Source: Rotaria sp. Silwood1 (Eukaryota > Rotifera > Eurotatoria > Philodinida > Philodinidae). Taken from it: 64,000 nucleotides of DNA. Shown piece by piece: positions 35,151 to 46,845 of this stretch. A program made the translations under genes and the position numbers. The notes under the pieces were generated by a model. The model saw only the letters and a program-made list of their open reading frames with translations. It did not search any database and had not been told where the DNA came from. The stretch lies in assembly GCA_905250075.1 (NCBI GenBank), contig CAJNOP010000172.1, positions 248,001 to 312,000 of the forward strand, written 5' to 3'. Position 1 is the first letter of the stretch; each line of letters begins with the position of its first letter.

Positions 35151-36146
35151 TTACATCGTGCAGTACCGTGGATAGATGCTACAACAGATGCAAGTCAATG
35201 GTTGTAAATAGTAGACATAATATCCACTACAATTGGTTGCAAGAACTGAATTAATTGAATATGATGAATAACATAGATATCCGCTGTAACTAACACATTG
35301 GGTACCAGATGTTGTTGCACCAATAGTTGATGGATGAGTACCATTCCACCAAGATGGCTGATTTGAACCACAATAACCTGTACTAACAGGATATGTAACC
35401 AATTGAGTTCCTGATGATCCGGTTATTCTATACCAACCATTATAACCAGAGTCACACCAACAACAAGAACTATAATTAACAATACGCGTTGCATCATTTA
35501 TTGTGTTGTAAGTTGTACATTGAGGAGGTAAACTGATTGCTGTAGAGATTGTTGCTAAAAACAAAATAATTTTAGTTTTAGAGAAAACAAAACAAAAGAA
35601 AAGTGTTACTAGCTGCGGTGCTGTTTGTTGAACTATTGGATGTTGCTGGTAAATTGGTTTTAAAAAGTACAAAAAAATCCATACGATAAAATTAATAAGA
35701 TGTTAAGAAACTTACATAATAATGCAAAAAAGGTAACAATAATACCCAAAGGAACTGCAGTGATTATAAGACCCAGAAGAAAACCTAGAACATGACTTAC
35801 GCTTATCCATTCTGTGCCTGATTTTGATCTAATTTGAAATAAAATGTATCAATTATTTATTCGTATGATAAATGTTTTTTGTTTACCCTGTTTCAATATT
35901 TATTGGATTTGATTTTGATGGCCTCCATGATTTTGTTTGATACTGTATTTGTTGCATTTGTTGTTCATCCATACTGTATTGTGGATGAAGTTGACCAGTA
36001 TATTTTGAATATGGTACGAGAGCATTTTGTGATGACATGGATAATGAAGGAACATCTCTTATTAATTGTGATGGATTCATGGGTTTTGAAGGATCACTTG
36101 TATCCCAAGAAGTTACTCGACGTCCTGTATTGTAATCATCAGCCAT
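35151..36146 (-). CDS. Single-pass membrane protein with uromodulin-type D8C domain (copy A)
   Basis: Four exons: 36146-35887, 35828-35716, 35645-35610 and 35554-35151. All introns are GT-AG, 35-70 bp, with phases 2, 1, 1; the total is 270 residues. Residues 1-87 form a polar cytosolic part rich in Gln, Ser and Pro. A single helix (VLGFLLGLIITAVPLGIIVT, about 100-120) is followed by a Ser/Thr/Asn stalk made partly by the 36 bp exon 3. The cysteine-rich domain then begins at PPQCTTYNTINDATRIV. It shows the D8C pattern: WCDSGYNGWYRITG, YCGSNQPSWWNGTHP, TQCVSYSGYLCYSSYSI, NCSGYYVYYL and a final RYC. D8C domains occur in uromodulin, GP2 and LZP and are extracellular. The polarity (no signal peptide) suggests a type II membrane protein displaying D8C outside the cell. 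The partner is unknown. The gene is a tandem paralogue of the next one. Confidence 0.85.
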
Positions 36147-36992
36147 TCTTTGTTAATTCACAATGAAGTATGCTATCGTGAAAATTTTTGATTGTTGGAT
36201 TATAAATGTGAAAAATTTTGTTTGTATTCTATCTATTACTTCGAGTCGATACATCAAAATATATATGTTTAGATTTGCTTTTATAAGTCATCGTTGATTT
36301 TTCATTCTATTTGAAATAACAAATCAAAATTCAATAGATCTAGAAAACAATCAATGATGAAAATAACATTCCTTTCGATCACGTCGAATATAGGTGTATT
36401 ATAAAGAAGATTTTTTTTTTTTAGAGAAGAGATTTCTTGTTATTGTTTTGGTTTGACTAGCATACGATTTGTTATTATGAAAGAAGTATTTCTTTGTTAA
36501 AAGCATTCTATAAGAAAAGAATTAACAAGTAGTGATTTTATTTTTTAATCTTTAATCTCCATGAATTTATCTTTAAAAAAGATTGAATCTATGATAATGT
36601 CAATTTATTTAGTTCGATATTCACTCTATATCAAATATAGAATAGTGAGTATTATAAGTGTTTATTCTTGTCAAATTGTATTTTCATGAATTTTTTCATG
36701 TTTATTACTGTTTCGAATATGAAAAAAATTGATGGATTGCTTTGACAAGTTGTCTCGTTTTTCTTAGCTTCTGATTTTGTTTCATATTGATTCTTTTTTT
36801 TTCATTCTAATACAAAATCGAAAACTTATTTGAATATAATCATTAAGTATTTGAATTGAAGGAAGTATTTTTTTGATAAGATAGGATATATTTATTTATT
36901 TGAATAAAGTAAAACCAAACAAATTCAAATGGAAAAAAAGAATTCAAATGAAAAAAGTTAATTGTTTATTTTTTAATGTAAATATAATTGAA
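36147..36992. other. Spacer between the D8C paralogues
   Basis: AT-rich, with no repeat or frame of note. It should contain the promoter of copy A and the 3' end of copy B. Confidence 0.4.
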
Positions 36993-37888
36993 TTAATATG
37001 TTGTGCAGTATCGTATACCGGTTGTAGTCATTGGTATTAAATAAAAAACATAATAACCGTTGCAATTTGTAATAGAAATTGTTGTAATATATGGAGCATA
37101 ACATAAATTGCCATTCCATTGTACACAAACAGTGCCTGTTACAATTGAACCTGCAGTTGATGGAAAAGTACCATTATACCAAGTTGGATATGAAACACCA
37201 CATGATCCATAACTAGAAGGTGTTGTTGCTAATCGAGTTCCAGCTGTATTCATAAATCTATACCAGCCTGTTGTAAAACTTCCACTTACATCAGAAAAAC
37301 AATTAGTACAACTTGTATAAGTTGTAAGACGTGTTGAATCTGAATTCGAAATATATGATGTACATTGTGATGGAAGACTGACAGAACTACTTGAAGAATC
37401 TAAGGAAAAAATGATTTGATTATTAAATAAAAATAGAGTTTTAATTGAGCGACATGACTACCTGAACTGCTACTAGATGATGCCTCTAAATTTAATCATA
37501 AAAATAATAATTATAATAAATATATAAAATGAAATTTCCTTTTTTGTGCATATAAAGCCGACATAACAGCCAATGGAATACCACAAATAATAAAACCGAT
37601 AAGAAATGTCATTATACATCTTGCTGTTACGTATTTTTTACAAGATTGTGATTGATTTTCACTGAATAATAAAAAAAGTAATTCTATTTTTTTGTCTATA
37701 ATAGAATAAGATAAATCTAACCTGACGCTTGAATTCGAAATAAAAGGTTCTTGTGAAGCTTTTGTTGTCCATGCTTGATATTTTTCTTGTTGAAATGGTT
37801 GAACTTGTCGTTCATCAACAATACTATATTGAGAACGAATTGGAGAAAACTGTTGTAATACCGGTACAGCTTCGGCTGATACTCTCAT
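36993..37888 (-). CDS. Single-pass membrane protein with D8C domain (copy B)
   Basis: The exon plan matches copy A: 37888-37722, 37661-37552, 37485-37462 and 37399-36993, phases 2, 1, 1, about 235 residues. The cytosolic part carries YSIVDERQVQPFQQEKYQAW, and one helix is in TARCIMTFLIGFIICGIPLA. A serine run from the 24 bp exon 3 leads to the D8C domain: LPSQCTSYISNSDSTRL, SCTNCFSDVSG, GWYRFMNTAGTRLA, SCGVSYPTWYNGTFPS, VCVQWNGNLCYAP, ITNCNGYYVFYLIP and IRYC. The oddity is intron 2. The phase needed puts the donor at 37551, where the sequence is ATGCAC instead of GTAAGT as in copy A, and no GT occurs anywhere up to the acceptor. Either splicing is non-canonical or the copy is recently damaged. 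The domain itself has no stop. Confidence 0.75.
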
Positions 37889-38469
37889 TCTTATAAATTA
37901 TATATTTTATGTACGACTAAGAAATTGATCAAATGAATCGAATGAAATTACTTTTACGAAAGATATTTCTGTATTATGAATATGAGAATTAATGTTTTTT
38001 TTTCAATCTATGCATTGAAGTTCATATACAACATAATTTATTTTTATTTTCATAGATTGTAGATCTTCATATTTTTTTAAACTTATTGATAAGAAATATA
38101 TCTACCATTCATATAATCGTTTTTTTTTCTTTTTTTGAAATAACAAAAAGTCAACATTTGCACAATAAAAATAAATATCCGATGGAATTCATGATTGCTT
38201 ATAGAATGTCAACAATCATTAAAAAAAAAGAAATTCAGGTGCATTTTTATTCTCGTGATCTTTGGTTGTGTAACACATCGGAAAGAATATTATATTATTG
38301 TTTTTCAATTGAAACCATAGAATATTTTATTGAAAATATTGTTAGTTATTAAATATTTTCTCTATTGCGTTCATTCTCTTTTATGAATAGAAGAAGGTTG
38401 AGTAGCCTACATACAAGCGTCTTAGAGTTCTTATTATATTAATTACATCATTGATCTCGCAATTAAAAT
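37889..38469. other. Upstream of copy B, no gene seen
   Basis: AT-rich low-complexity DNA. An 88-codon plus-strand frame at 38086-38352 has poly-K/poly-F character and no support. Confidence 0.35.
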
Positions 38470-38740
38470 TCAATTCTCAAGTTGAAGCGCACGGAGCAAA
38501 ACCTCGTTTGGAACAGGGAAACATTCTAAGAGAATTTGAGAAAAAAGCCACGACACGCCGTACGTCAGCAGACGAACATGTTCCAAGCTACTTCATCTGA
38601 ACGCGTTCTGAATGATTAGCTCGGAATAAGTTTTGTCTAGTAGCATACAGCGCGCTCGTGGCTTTTTTTCCACATTCTCTCCGAAGGTTCGCCTTGTTCC
38701 AAACATGTTTTTTCTCCATTCGCCTCGACTTGAATTATTA
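38470..38740. mobile_element. Foldback element (MITE-like), about 270 bp
   Basis: The left arm (about 38470-38556: CAAGTTGAAGCGCACGGAGC, then TTTGGAACAGG and AAAAAAGCCACGA) is repeated inverted at about 38648-38740 (TCGTGGCTTTTTTTCC, CCTTGTTCCAAAC, CGCCTCGACTTG). Identity is about 75-80 percent by eye. No exact target duplication was found. Confidence 0.65.
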
Positions 38741-39441
38741 AATACCCACAAGTTCGATAGTCGAAAATAAAAGTTCAATATTTATTTAGGATAAATGAAC
38801 TTCGAACTAGGATTATCAGATCGACTCTAACTAATGATCACTCTTATGAACGAGAAAATTCATCCGACTGATATATAGCTTTTGAATCAGGACATTGTGC
38901 TTCATGCGAATCCTAATCAGTTATCAATATCATAAAAAAGTTCGTATTATGACCTTATTGTTGCCGAGATATTCGTATCTTTTGAATCAAAGTCACGATT
39001 TTCTTTAGAAAACTGGAAAAGCTGCTTTTCAAATTCTAACTTGCAATTATGCACAGAAATAAATCTTCAGCAGGATCGTTTTTTTTTTGCTGAAAATTTC
39101 GAATCTTTTCATTTGATTCTATATATAAAAGCATCGAATTTACGAGTTTATATGAGTTCTATTACTGCTGTATCTTAAGATATGAACGACGAAACAATTT
39201 GAAACTTTCACGATAAGCTATTTTATCGAAGAGTCTGTGTGGTTAGATACCTACACAATTGTTTGCCAAGTAGTCTAACAAAAAACCAAAGTAGACAACT
39301 GATTTGGTAATATTTTCATTCAATCTATTGAGAAATATAGAAGGGTGGTATGTCAGCGTGAGTGTGTAGGAAATAGGTGCGTTCGTATAACAATATCTTC
39401 GACTACCCACACTCAAATCCACAAAAACCACGCGTACGAAT
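38741..39441. other. Intergenic with one GT/AC hairpin
   Basis: A hairpin lies at about 39345-39425 (GTCAGCGTGAGTGTGTAGG on the left, CTACCCACACTCAAATCCAC on the right), immediately past the end of the oxidoreductase pseudogene. Otherwise nothing was recognised. Confidence 0.4.
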
Positions 39442-40365
39442 TTAATCAGAACAAATTATTTCTTTTTGATCATCTAAGACAAGACATCGCATCTCAATGC
39501 TTTTTTGTTCGATATTCGATGGTAGCACATGCTCATTGATAAAATCAATATGAAAACCAAACTGGGCGACATCGGGCTTGCTATCGAACATTTTAATAAA
39601 AAACATTTCATCGGATCGCATCTCACTCAGATATTACCATCTCTGAGAATGTAGAAATTTGCACGACACCGTATAGGCCAACCCTGTATTCAGAGAATCT
39701 CGCACTCTGAGTGGATAAACATCATTTTCAATATCAACGGAACAATAGTCGCAAATGGCTAACGATTTGTCTGAAATGTCATTTGAGCTTAATGGTTTCC
39801 AGATGTTTATTAGTTGAAATCGAGTCTCCATCCTTTTTTTTCTTTATCTTCGTCAAGCAGTTCTTCTATTTTCAGCCTAGTCGAAGTTGGAGTAAAATCG
39901 AAGTGTGAACAGAAGTCAGAATTCTTGTGTTTTGCATCACATTCATTATCTGGACGTACTGGATGCTGATATCGCAAGATGTGGTTGAAGATGATCATAC
40001 GAAAGACACTCAAACACTTTTTTAGGAAAGAAATTCTCTTTATAGAATCTTTGATGTTCTTTGCTGTTTTCATCGAATTTGTTGCTTGTGAATCCTTCGT
40101 GTTTTACCTCCTCAAACTCATTGATGTCGAGATTAACACTCTTTCCCTTGCTCCACAAATTATGAATGGTGAGACGAGTAGTTGATGGTGCAAAATTTAA
40201 ACTCATCCAACTTGACAAGCTGCTCGCATCATTCCACACGGGACAACTGTCCGTCGTGTGTATCAGAAAATGAATCTTTCTTATGATGTCACCACCCATT
40301 ATCAATTCGATGTAGTCCATACAAAAACAACACGTGTGCGAAATGAAATAAGAGGCGAAGATCAC
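39442..40365 (-). pseudogene. CmcJ/NvfI (AsaB)-family hydroxylase/desaturase pseudogene
   Basis: Three minus-strand frames, read in order, recreate the family layout. From 40365 to about 40015: TRLTIHNLWS, then VNLDINEFEEVKHEGFTSNK and EHQRFYKE. From about 40015 to 39840: MIIFNHILRYQHPVR and FCSHFDFTPTSTRLKIEELL. From about 39836: RFQLINIWKPLS, KSLAICDYCSVDIENDVYPL, SCKFLHSQRW, a TAA at 39634-39636 where Tyr is expected, LSEMRSDEMFFIKMFDSKPD, and QKSIEMRCLVLDD ending at TAA 39442-39444. The INVWRP...LALCD.RSVD...HRWYY..M...E...K.YDS...SIE.R.LV pattern is typical of these 2-oxoglutarate-type oxidoreductases of fungi and bacteria. The two frameshifts sit in homopolymer runs (near 40015 and 39832), but the TAA is independent. 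The true start is not determined. Acquisition by transfer is inferred. Confidence 0.75.
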
Positions 40366-41149
40366 AAATATGATTCTCGTTTCCTTTCTTATCTTTCTTT
40401 ACTCTGAACAGAGCGGTTTGGTGTTTTTCTTCGCCGCGAAATGTGTTTGTCGGTAATAAACTGCCTTTTTTTCTCTTCATTTCGCTAAAACACACTGCGC
40501 TGCATAGCAGTAGTGATAGAATTCATCATGAATGGAAATTCGAGAGTTCTGTGGTATAGAAGTTTTATTTTGTACTGACTTCTAAAAATATCAACCAGAA
40601 TTCCTTCAGAGCACCACACTGTAAAAAATATCCGGAGAATAATAAAGCTTAAAAGGGTTCATGAAAGTGCAACTTATAAAAACTCTTTTCTGCCGTTTAT
40701 GAGAGCTTCCAGAACCACTTTCAAAAAGAAACATAAAGAGGTTGTTGAACTTCAAAAGCCCCTCTTAAAAGATTGATGAAATGGTACATAACATCAATAA
40801 ACTTTTAGAGGATTTGCCATACATTGCACTTTCATAAATCTATCATGAGTTCATAGTTATCGTAGGATGTAGGTGTGGGTCTTACTTTGTCATTCAACAA
40901 CAAAACAATAATCGCACCCACATACTCATATCCACACTCACATCCATGTTCTCACTAAATTGAGAACAAAGACAATTGCGAGCAGACCTCAGTGATCTCT
41001 TTCAATCGTTAATTTCAAGACTGAACATAAGAAAACAAATATCTTCTTTACAGGAATTTGCTTTATGGATGAAAAAATCAAGTATTAAATAACCAAAAAC
41101 GAATATACATTTAGAAATTATGTCTAGTTTTGAAAAAGAAAAAAAATTC
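40366..41149. other. Intergenic: GT/AC hairpin and weak inverted repeat
   Basis: Two distant inverted copies of GTTCATGAAAGTGCAA / TTGCACTTTCATAAA (about 40660 and 40830) suggest a degraded foldback element. A clear GT/AC hairpin lies at 40865-40950 (GTAGGTGTGGGTC on the left, GCACCCACATACTC and CATATCCACACTCACATCC on the right). Confidence 0.45.
40865..40950. repeat. GT-rich/AC-rich telomere-like hairpin (representative copy)
   Basis: GTAGGTGTGGGTCTTACTT is followed about 35 bp later by GCACCCACATACTC and CATATCCACACTCACATCC, so the two halves are imperfect inverse complements. The left half contains TGTGGG and the right half CCCACA. Similar copies lie at about 4843-4920, 5315-5400, 7330-7440, 8675-8745, 17770-17850, 21600-21690, 27155-27295, 34450-34500, 39345-39425, 43270-43395, 44460-44515 and 51880-51960. 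Copies differ in sequence but keep the GT-first, AC-second order. Confidence 0.7.
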
Positions 41150-42097
41150 TTAATCTGTTGTATATGTTCGATATCCATAATCATCTATGGTACATTGAAT
41201 ACAATTAAAACATGGATGAATTTGCCGTATTGTTTCATCACTCGTTATTTCATCATCTGGTGCATTATCAATATGACAATCAAATCGACGTAAATACAAC
41301 AATCGATTTGAAACAGTTTGAGCGAAATGAATAAATGGAACATCACAATTGAAGTTCAATTTAATTCGTTGAACATATGGCATATATAAAAGAAAAGTAT
41401 CGATATGTTTAAAACATAACACACTATAAGGATCTGAGAGCGTAAAATATTTGAGAGGATGATTTGTAATTGATGGTATCTCATGAAAAATATTGAAGTT
41501 ATTTTTTTCGAAATGAGCATGAAGAGTAGAAAGATTGGGAGATGATGCAAGAATATGTAGAACCATAACTGATGAAGTGCAACAAACAGATATTGAATGA
41601 AGAGAATGTGATTGAGACCATTGAAACTGTGATACATAAAGATATCCTAGATTAACATGTCTAAGTGAAAATAGTTCTGGAGAAAATATTTTTTGAATTA
41701 ATCGAGGTATATCATAAGATGTATTATCTGATGGTATTGAAAGATAAACAAGGTGAGGTATAAATTTTACTTGAATCTGTTTCAATTGATTTTCTGTCAG
41801 TTGATATAACACTAGTGAATGCAAATAAGGAAATTGAGTGAAATCTATATTGAGACAGGTATCGATTACTAATCTGTTGATATGACACGCAAATAATGAA
41901 ATCAGCTTTGATTCATCTTTTTCTATTGTAAGAGAAAGATTTCGAAGTGATTGTAGAAGTTGATTGAATCGTTTATTGAGTCCCCAAAAACCATGAAATA
42001 AATCTCGAGCATCAAAATATCCGAAAACATCAAATAGTAATTCGTTGGGAAAATGCTCTAGTCTAGTGTCCATATCTAAAAAAAAATCGAAATTCAA
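41150..42097 (-). CDS. F-box domain protein
   Basis: The N-terminal F-box reads LEHFPNELLFDVFGYFDARD, then LFHGFWGLNKRFNQLL. In SCF ubiquitin ligases this motif binds Skp1. The remaining 260 residues are leucine-rich with regularly spaced hydrophobic stretches (HLVYLSIPSDN, LFSLRHVNLGYL, SPNLSTLHAHF, YLRRFDCHID), probably a degenerate LRR-like substrate domain, ending in a Cys-containing tail. The frame is open from an ATG at 42097. A better start is the ATG at about 42073 (MDTRLEHF), directly after a T-run and TTTTAG, which may itself be a 3' splice site. If so, a short first exon lies upstream and is not identified. No stops or frameshifts; it belongs to a family expanded in bdelloids. The target is unknown. 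Confidence 0.82.
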   Translation of the reverse strand: MNFDFFLDMDTRLEHFPNELLFDVFGYFDARDLFHGFWGLNKRFNQLLQSLRNLSLTIEKDESKLISLFACHINRLVIDTCLNIDFTQFPYLHSLVLYQLTENQLKQIQVKFIPHLVYLSIPSDNTSYDIPRLIQKIFSPELFSLRHVNLGYLYVSQFQWSQSHSLHSISVCCTSSVMVLHILASSPNLSTLHAHFEKNNFNIFHEIPSITNHPLKYFTLSDPYSVLCFKHIDTFLLYMPYVQRIKLNFNCDVPFIHFAQTVSNRLLYLRRFDCHIDNAPDDEITSDETIRQIHPCFNCIQCTIDDYGYRTYTTD

Positions 42098-45000
42098 TTA
42101 CAATGAAGAAATATTTATGTAATATTAGTCTCTTGCTTATAGATATTATAGAAAACAAAGCCTTCTGACTAATTAAAAATTGAAAAATAAGATTGATGGT
42201 TGTGAACATTTATATACTATATACTTATATGAAATTGATGACTTCCAAAAGTAGCAAATATACTTTTTTTTTTAACTTGCTTTGAATAAAAACAAAAAGG
42301 AAGACTTTTGATGAACAATAAAAGCCTATGACACTTTCATCTGTTGTTCACTCTTGAGTTTGTTTAAGATATTATACATTAAAACGAGAAACACGCAGAA
42401 AATCAACAACTTAAAGAAATGAAAATTTATTGTTAAAATTTTCGAATGAACTAATGATCTACATGTTTATCTATTTCATGGCAATATGATTGTCAAATAT
42501 TACAACGTTCTTAACTCCAGAAGATAAAGACTATACTATTCTTACTGTTAACAATTTCTAAAAATATATATGACGATCAATTTGTTAATCAAAATTTGTA
42601 TTAAATAAATCAGATGAAATGGAAAATATTGGGCGAACTAAAAAAAAACAAAAAAACGTATGCCATTCTAAATAATAACAATACAAAAATTTATAGAAGA
42701 TTTCGTACAGGACGCAAGGTGCGCGAATAGTGTTCGCAGAATAATATTTCAGTTTCATTGTGACTTATGTTTCGAATAATTCCTTTTTCTTGTATTAAAA
42801 TTACTTTAAAAGCATAACAATGTGGGCCCTATTCTTTTTGATTTAATACTTATTTTTCATTCATTATTTTAGGAGATGAAAGAATTCTTCTGATCTGTTT
42901 ATTTAAAATAGTACAAGTGTACAAGTTTTAACATATTACAACTGAAAGAATCTTATTATTCAGTTGAAACAAAATTCTATTCTTTTAATTATTTACTACA
43001 AATGGTTTTGATCAGTCAATCGTTTTATACTCGTGAGCTTTGCTATTCAGTTACACTGCCTACCTTCACAGCGTCAGTTTATATGTTGTTTTACGTATCT
43101 ACGCTTCTCATTTCAGCAAGTACTATTCGACGCACATGTTTTTTTTTTGTCTCAAATAAAGAACGAAAAGAAAAAAAATAATAGTTACCATAGTGTTGTT
43201 AAACAGATTAGAGTGGAGTAGCAGCAAAGATCACAATACGCAACGAAAGAAAAACTGACTTTGATAACGTTAAAATATATACAGAAAAAATTCAAGTTTG
43301 AGAATAGGTAAGAATAAGAGTTAAAGTTAAAAGGAGAATTTTCTTTTACCCTCACCAACACTCTTACCCCTATCCTCGATATTCACCTTGAATTTCATAA
43401 CTTTAAACGATTTCGCGTCCCTCAAATCAGTAATTTTTAAGGCTATTACAAAAATCATCACTGTGAAATAAGATTACGTACCTTTATTGGGCAATACAAA
43501 TGTGTTAATATTTGGCATTTCTTTAGTTATCTAAGAACGCTTAGTGTGAAACAAAAGCCATAATCAACATGCTGAAGTACGCAGCTTGCAGAAGTTATAA
43601 ATGATACATAAAGATCACGTACTTTGTTGTTTTCATTCAGTTCATACATGGTGAAAAAATATATGTACTTCCGATTTATCATTTGTCAAAGTTTGATATT
43701 CGAAATATTTTAATTTTTTGTTCTTTTCATCGAAGATTTCACATTAATCGTTACTACTAAGATTAGAAATTCAAGTAACTTGTGAAGATTACAACAAATT
43801 TACTCATTGTTTGATCTTCGTTAAACATATAGCGACAGTGTTCTCATATTCTATTTAAAATATATGATTTATTTTTCATATATCGATAATGTTTTCTCAA
43901 CTGAATGAGTTTCAAAACTTTCAGTAAAAAAAAATGACGCTTTCTAGACATAAGGATGACTTGTATTTTCAGTGTATTTCATCCAATTAAATTACATACT
44001 TTTGTGATTCCTGTAGTATTCATTGGATTACTTTCGAGGTTATAGAGATTCTCGTCGTACTCTTAAGAATCTAAAAATTTCCATTGCATTCCCAGTGATT
44101 CGGAATGCTGGGAATTCACTGTTCCTCCGTAGATTTTCTCTCTAACCGCACCACTTCCTTTCACATACAAGCTACCCCGTTATTGCCATCATAATTGTAT
44201 TACCTATTACTAGCTGCTAATGCTTTCTTTTTTTCAGCGCTGAGTTAGGGTGATTAAGTATAGCTCTAATTCATCACAGAGGCTTTTGATTGTGAAAAGC
44301 TAGGAAAGGTCCATGATGCATGTTTGTTCCTTCTTGCCTATGCGCTTCCAGCATACAAAGAGACTCACCATGCACGTGCTAATGCGTGAACCAATAATGT
44401 TTTCGATTAATGTGAAAATGCGCTTATTCGATCAAACAATGTGACAAAGTAAGTTGCATTTTGGGTGTGGATGAATAGAAGGCCTACATTCATCCACATC
44501 CATACCTTGCAGTCAAGATCTAATCAATCGGACGAAATTTTACACTGCGATATATTCCTTAGCCGGAAAATTTTCATTCTGTACATAACTTATCTTGATT
44601 ACTAGCAAAAGCGCGTAATAAGCTATATCACGCTCTTATGAACTCCTATCCTTTTGAGCAGATAGTTCTGTATCGATAACGATGAACAATTCATGACTTA
44701 CTAAGGAACAAGAATAATGATAAAAAGAAGAAGCAATACAACTAATTTGAGTTGACAAATAACTTGAGATGATCATGATGCTCTTTCAGTTTTTTTCATA
44801 AAAGAAAATCGATACCATTGCTTATCTTTTAAAAAACAACTGTCACCTGATTAATTTTTTTATTTGATTTTATTAGAAAAAAAAGAAATATCAAAAATAC
44901 ACTTAAGTGTATGGAGACATAGTGGCTGAAAACACATATTTCAGGGAACATTATTTAAAAGTTTAGAGATGGTTATGCAGAGCAAAAAAGGATGAATTCG

Positions 45001-46116
45001 TTCTGTTCAAAATACACTAGCTGATGTATCTTCGATATTTTGATTTGGAACCAATAGAAAAGCAATAGTAAAAAAGTGTTTTCTCTTCGGATGCTAAACT
45101 CTTCATTATCAACTCTAATCAGTCGCCATGATCGCAATTTCGATTTTGCCGACGAATCTCATCAGGTAGCTTTGATTGTACTTTGATAATATATATGTAT
45201 GAGTTCTATTAATTGTTTAGAAGAAAGAAAAAGAGGAATGTTATGATTTGAATTGGTTTCTTAGTATATTTTATGTATAACATATTTTGTTTTATAGAAA
45301 ATAAAGGATAAGTAGTGGTAAGCTGATTTTCTCGCCATCACTATTTTTGAATAAAAGACACTTGAAAGTACCAAATCGACCATGGAAAACATATTACACG
45401 ACGTAGTTTTAGAAATTATCCTTGATAGTTACCGATATTTTTCGTCAATACATTCATATGCATGGAACAAAATATGATGTTTATCTCATTTATTATTTAT
45501 TCTATAAGAGAAATTGTAATCTCCTTTTTTATATAAGAAATTCAATGATTCCATATTTTCTTTTATACGAAGACTGTCTGGTTCTTGTCTCATTCTCTCT
45601 CTTTCGGTAGCATATAATAAGCAGTTCTTTCTCTCGTTTGTGGCGTGCGTGCACCGAGCTATCAGAAAAAACACGAATTTTTTGACAATAATAAAATCAA
45701 ATCAAATTATTAAACTCTTTATCATTTTTGGTAAAACGTTGGTTATTCCCGTAGCTTCAGTCATTGATTAAATTTCAATAAATGATTTGAAATGATTGAT
45801 TGGTTGACACCTACCACAAAATGAGAGTAATATAATTCATTTTCTTTTTATTATACCACAGCTAAATCACGATGAAAACATTCAAGGTCGAAGTTGATGT
45901 GTCTATGTACTCATGTACTGAGAAATCAAAATATTCTCAAATAATAGATGAGATTTCAAAAAAAAGTAGATAATGTTTTGGAAAAAAACCAAAAGGCACA
46001 TGCTAGCTTCATCATTAAAGCTAGCAAAAATCCTGCTTCCCGCTGCGTATGCAAGAAAACAGTAATCATACCGATTTTTTTGCCGTTTAGTTATCAATGA
46101 ATGTTGTGTAATCTGT
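42098..46116. other. 4 kb interval, no recognised gene
   Basis: GT/AC hairpins lie at about 43270-43395 (GTAAGAATAAGAGTT on the left, ACACTCTTACCCCTATCC on the right) and 44460-44515 (TTGGGTGTGGATGAATAG on the left, CATTCATCCACATCCATACC on the right). Coding-like scraps (about 44275-44395 reading KLGKVHDACLFLLAYALPAY; 45380-45475 reading MENILHDVVLEIILDSYRYF) cannot be extended. Nothing else was seen. Confidence 0.4.
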
Positions 46117-46845
46117 CGTGGATACTATTGTGCCTACTATTTTATTTGATGAGGATATGGCAGAATTGGATGTTATCGAAAATGAAGATAGTAATATTTA
46201 TGATTCTAACAATCATTTTTTAATCATCTACTTCTTATGGTTAACAAATTTCTTTCTTTATATATAATAATCTAGTGAAGATGGATGTTACATTTGAATA
46301 TTTACACGATTGTTTCAAGTATTTACTCTCAATGAATAATAAACCAATAAATATTGAGAAGATTCTTACTGATATTTGTACGCATGTTTTCCTTGAAATG
46401 AAATTTTTAGTGAACATAGGGGGGCATTAAAGAATGAAATAAGTCTGTAGATAAGTCATATTATATAATCTGCACGAGTGCGTGCTACTGATAAAAACAC
46501 GATGGGAGTTTTGTGCACGACAGAGCTTTTTCAGTAGTTGTTAAGTCTATTATTTGTTTAAATCAACTTACGTCAACAATAAGATTTGTTGAATATTGAA
46601 ATAGCGATTATTGAACTTCACTTACTTTAGTTCATAAAACCGATGAACAAGGTCGCATTTTTCTATTTTAGCCATTTTCAAATATAGTGGACATTATTTT
46701 CAATGAAATTTCAGCGAAAAAATGTTTGTATTCGTTTGACCTAACAAGAGCATCAGATGTTGATGAACTTTCTCATCGTATTAGATGATGTGCTTTGGTA
46801 TATGATCTAAACTTCAATGTTTCATTATCTGAAGAGGTACTTAAA
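46117..46845 (+). pseudogene. Unrecognised multi-segment coding relic
   Basis: Three plus-strand stretches have real coding character. About 46110-46220 reads VVDTIVPTILFDEDMAELDV plus an acidic IENEDSNIYDSN. About 46280-46425 reads MDVTFEYLHDCFKYLLSMNN and KPINIEKILTDICTHVF. About 46690-46845 reads IVDIIFNEISAKKCLYSFDL, then RASDVDELSHRIR, an in-frame TGA (Trp fits) and CALVYDLNFNVSLSEEV. They could be exons of one decayed gene. No family is recognised and splice sites are not secure. Confidence 0.3.

Noticed and set aside
35883-36166. 95-codon plus-strand frame opposite D8C copy A exon 1
   Set aside because: Antisense shadow of the real exon, which has a start codon and a phase-matched donor.
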